Of a stretch of 6,007 bases of DNA, positions 5,598-6,007 are shown piece after piece. Every line of letters begins with the position of its first letter. Positions within the stretch are counted from its first letter, which is position 1. The stretch lies in NCBI GenBank assembly GCA_013697265.1, contig JACCXE010000041.1:1-6007 (forward strand), given 5' to 3'. A model generated the notes under the pieces. That model did not search any database. It was not told where the DNA came from and saw only the letters and a program-made list of their open reading frames with translations. Origin of the DNA: Actinomycetota bacterium (lineage in GTDB: Bacteria; Actinomycetota; Acidimicrobiia; Acidimicrobiales; JACCXE01). The translations under genes and the position numbers were made by a program.

Positions 5598-6007
5598 CGG
5601 ATGGAGTCGGCGTGGGCGATCGCGGTGAATTGCCGCCACAGGATGGCAACGAGCACGCCTGAGCCAGCGAACGCGAACCAGAACGGAGCTATGACGCCCC
5701 AGGCGCCGGCGATGACGCCACCAAAAACGCCGCCCACGACGATGCCGCCTTGCACGCCGATGAGGTAGACGCTGCTCACCCGACCCTGCAGCTCCATCGG
5801 TACCGCGCGCTGACGAACACTTGTGGACGTCGCACCCCAGACGAACGCATGCGCGCCGAACACAAGCATGACGGCGAGCGCAACCCAGAGCGTCGTCGTC
5901 AACGCAAGCGCGAGATGCGTGAGTGTCTCGATGATCAGTCCGGCGCGCATGAGATTGCCGAGGCTGACCCGAGACGAGAGCCATCCGTACAGGCCGGTCG
6001 CGACGAG
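5594..6007 (-). CDS. MFS transporter, C-terminal part, 5' end outside the window
   Basis: Integral membrane transporter of the major facilitator superfamily. The visible 137 residues run from the right edge, where the frame is still open, to the TAG at 5596-5594. Segments seen: a cytoplasmic loop with LYGWLSSRVSLGNLMRAG, resembling the repeated motif A between helices 8 and 9; hydrophobic helices starting around LIIETLTHLALALTTTLWVA and VALAVMLVFGAHAFVWG; the loop STSVRQRAVPMELQGRVSSV; and two final helices with GVQGGIVVGGVFGGVIAG and a Phe/Ala-rich segment before a short polar tail. The RQRAVP-ELQGRVSSVY loop is typical of the EntS-like/MFS_3 group of exporters, from memory. An internal ATG at 5950 is not taken as the start, because coding similarity continues upstream of it. 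Substrate cannot be predicted. The stop overlaps that of the WYL regulator. Confidence 0.88.
   Translation of the reverse strand, partial: LVATGLYGWLSSRVSLGNLMRAGLIIETLTHLALALTTTLWVALAVMLVFGAHAFVWGATSTSVRQRAVPMELQGRVSSVYLIGVQGGIVVGGVFGGVIAGAWGVIAPFWFAFAGSGVLVAILWRQFTAIAHADSIR

Noticed and set aside
4824..5984. 386-residue minus-strand open frame antisense to the WYL regulator
   Set aside because: Low-complexity Arg/His-rich translation with no recognisable family. Both overlapping frames (WYL and MFS) are clearly real.
1..6007. Mobile element, prophage, toxin-antitoxin, CRISPR or defence island
   Set aside because: No transposase, integrase, terminal inverted repeats, spaced direct repeats or toxin-like small gene pairs were seen. 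Composition looks even across the window. The helicase is a housekeeping PcrA/UvrD with the RNA-polymerase-binding tail, not a defence-type helicase.

Overview
The window looks like ordinary chromosomal DNA from a high-GC actinobacterium (Actinomycetota). The reasons are the strong G/C bias at third codon positions, a small two-helix membrane protein of the actinobacterial DUF6458 type, a UvrD1/PcrA-type helicase with its C-terminal RNA-polymerase-binding domain, a DUF664-type DinB-superfamily protein and a WYL-domain regulator. A class such as Acidimicrobiia is possible, but the sequence alone does not fix it. I see no rRNA, tRNA, insertion sequence, phage gene or CRISPR array.

Layout from left to right: (1) the C-terminal part of a secreted-type class 2 (LipA-like) lipase, + strand, cut by the left edge; (2) a complete pcrA/uvrD-type helicase, - strand, whose stop codon overlaps the lipase stop; (3) a short gap with a hairpin and a candidate promoter, then a DUF6458 small membrane protein, - strand, with a strong ribosome binding site; (4) a 124-base divergent gap with imperfect repeats; (5) a crotonase-superfamily protein, + strand; (6) three bases later, convergently, a DinB/DUF664 protein, - strand; (7) an 87-base divergent gap holding a near-perfect 10+10 inverted repeat; (8) a full-length HTH-WYL regulator, + strand; (9) the C-terminal third of an MFS transporter, - strand, overlapping the regulator stop and cut by the right edge.

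The genes alternate in strand. All three tail-to-tail junctions are extremely tight: 4-base overlap, 3-base gap, 4-base overlap. The only unit that looks functionally linked is the divergent DinB/WYL pair around the inverted repeat, where the WYL protein probably controls itself and/or the DinB gene. The other genes (lipase, helicase, crotonase, MFS transporter) show no shared pathway. I did not find a convincing new multi-gene system. The best leads are the inverted repeat in the DinB/WYL gap and the crotonase that lacks the second catalytic glutamate.
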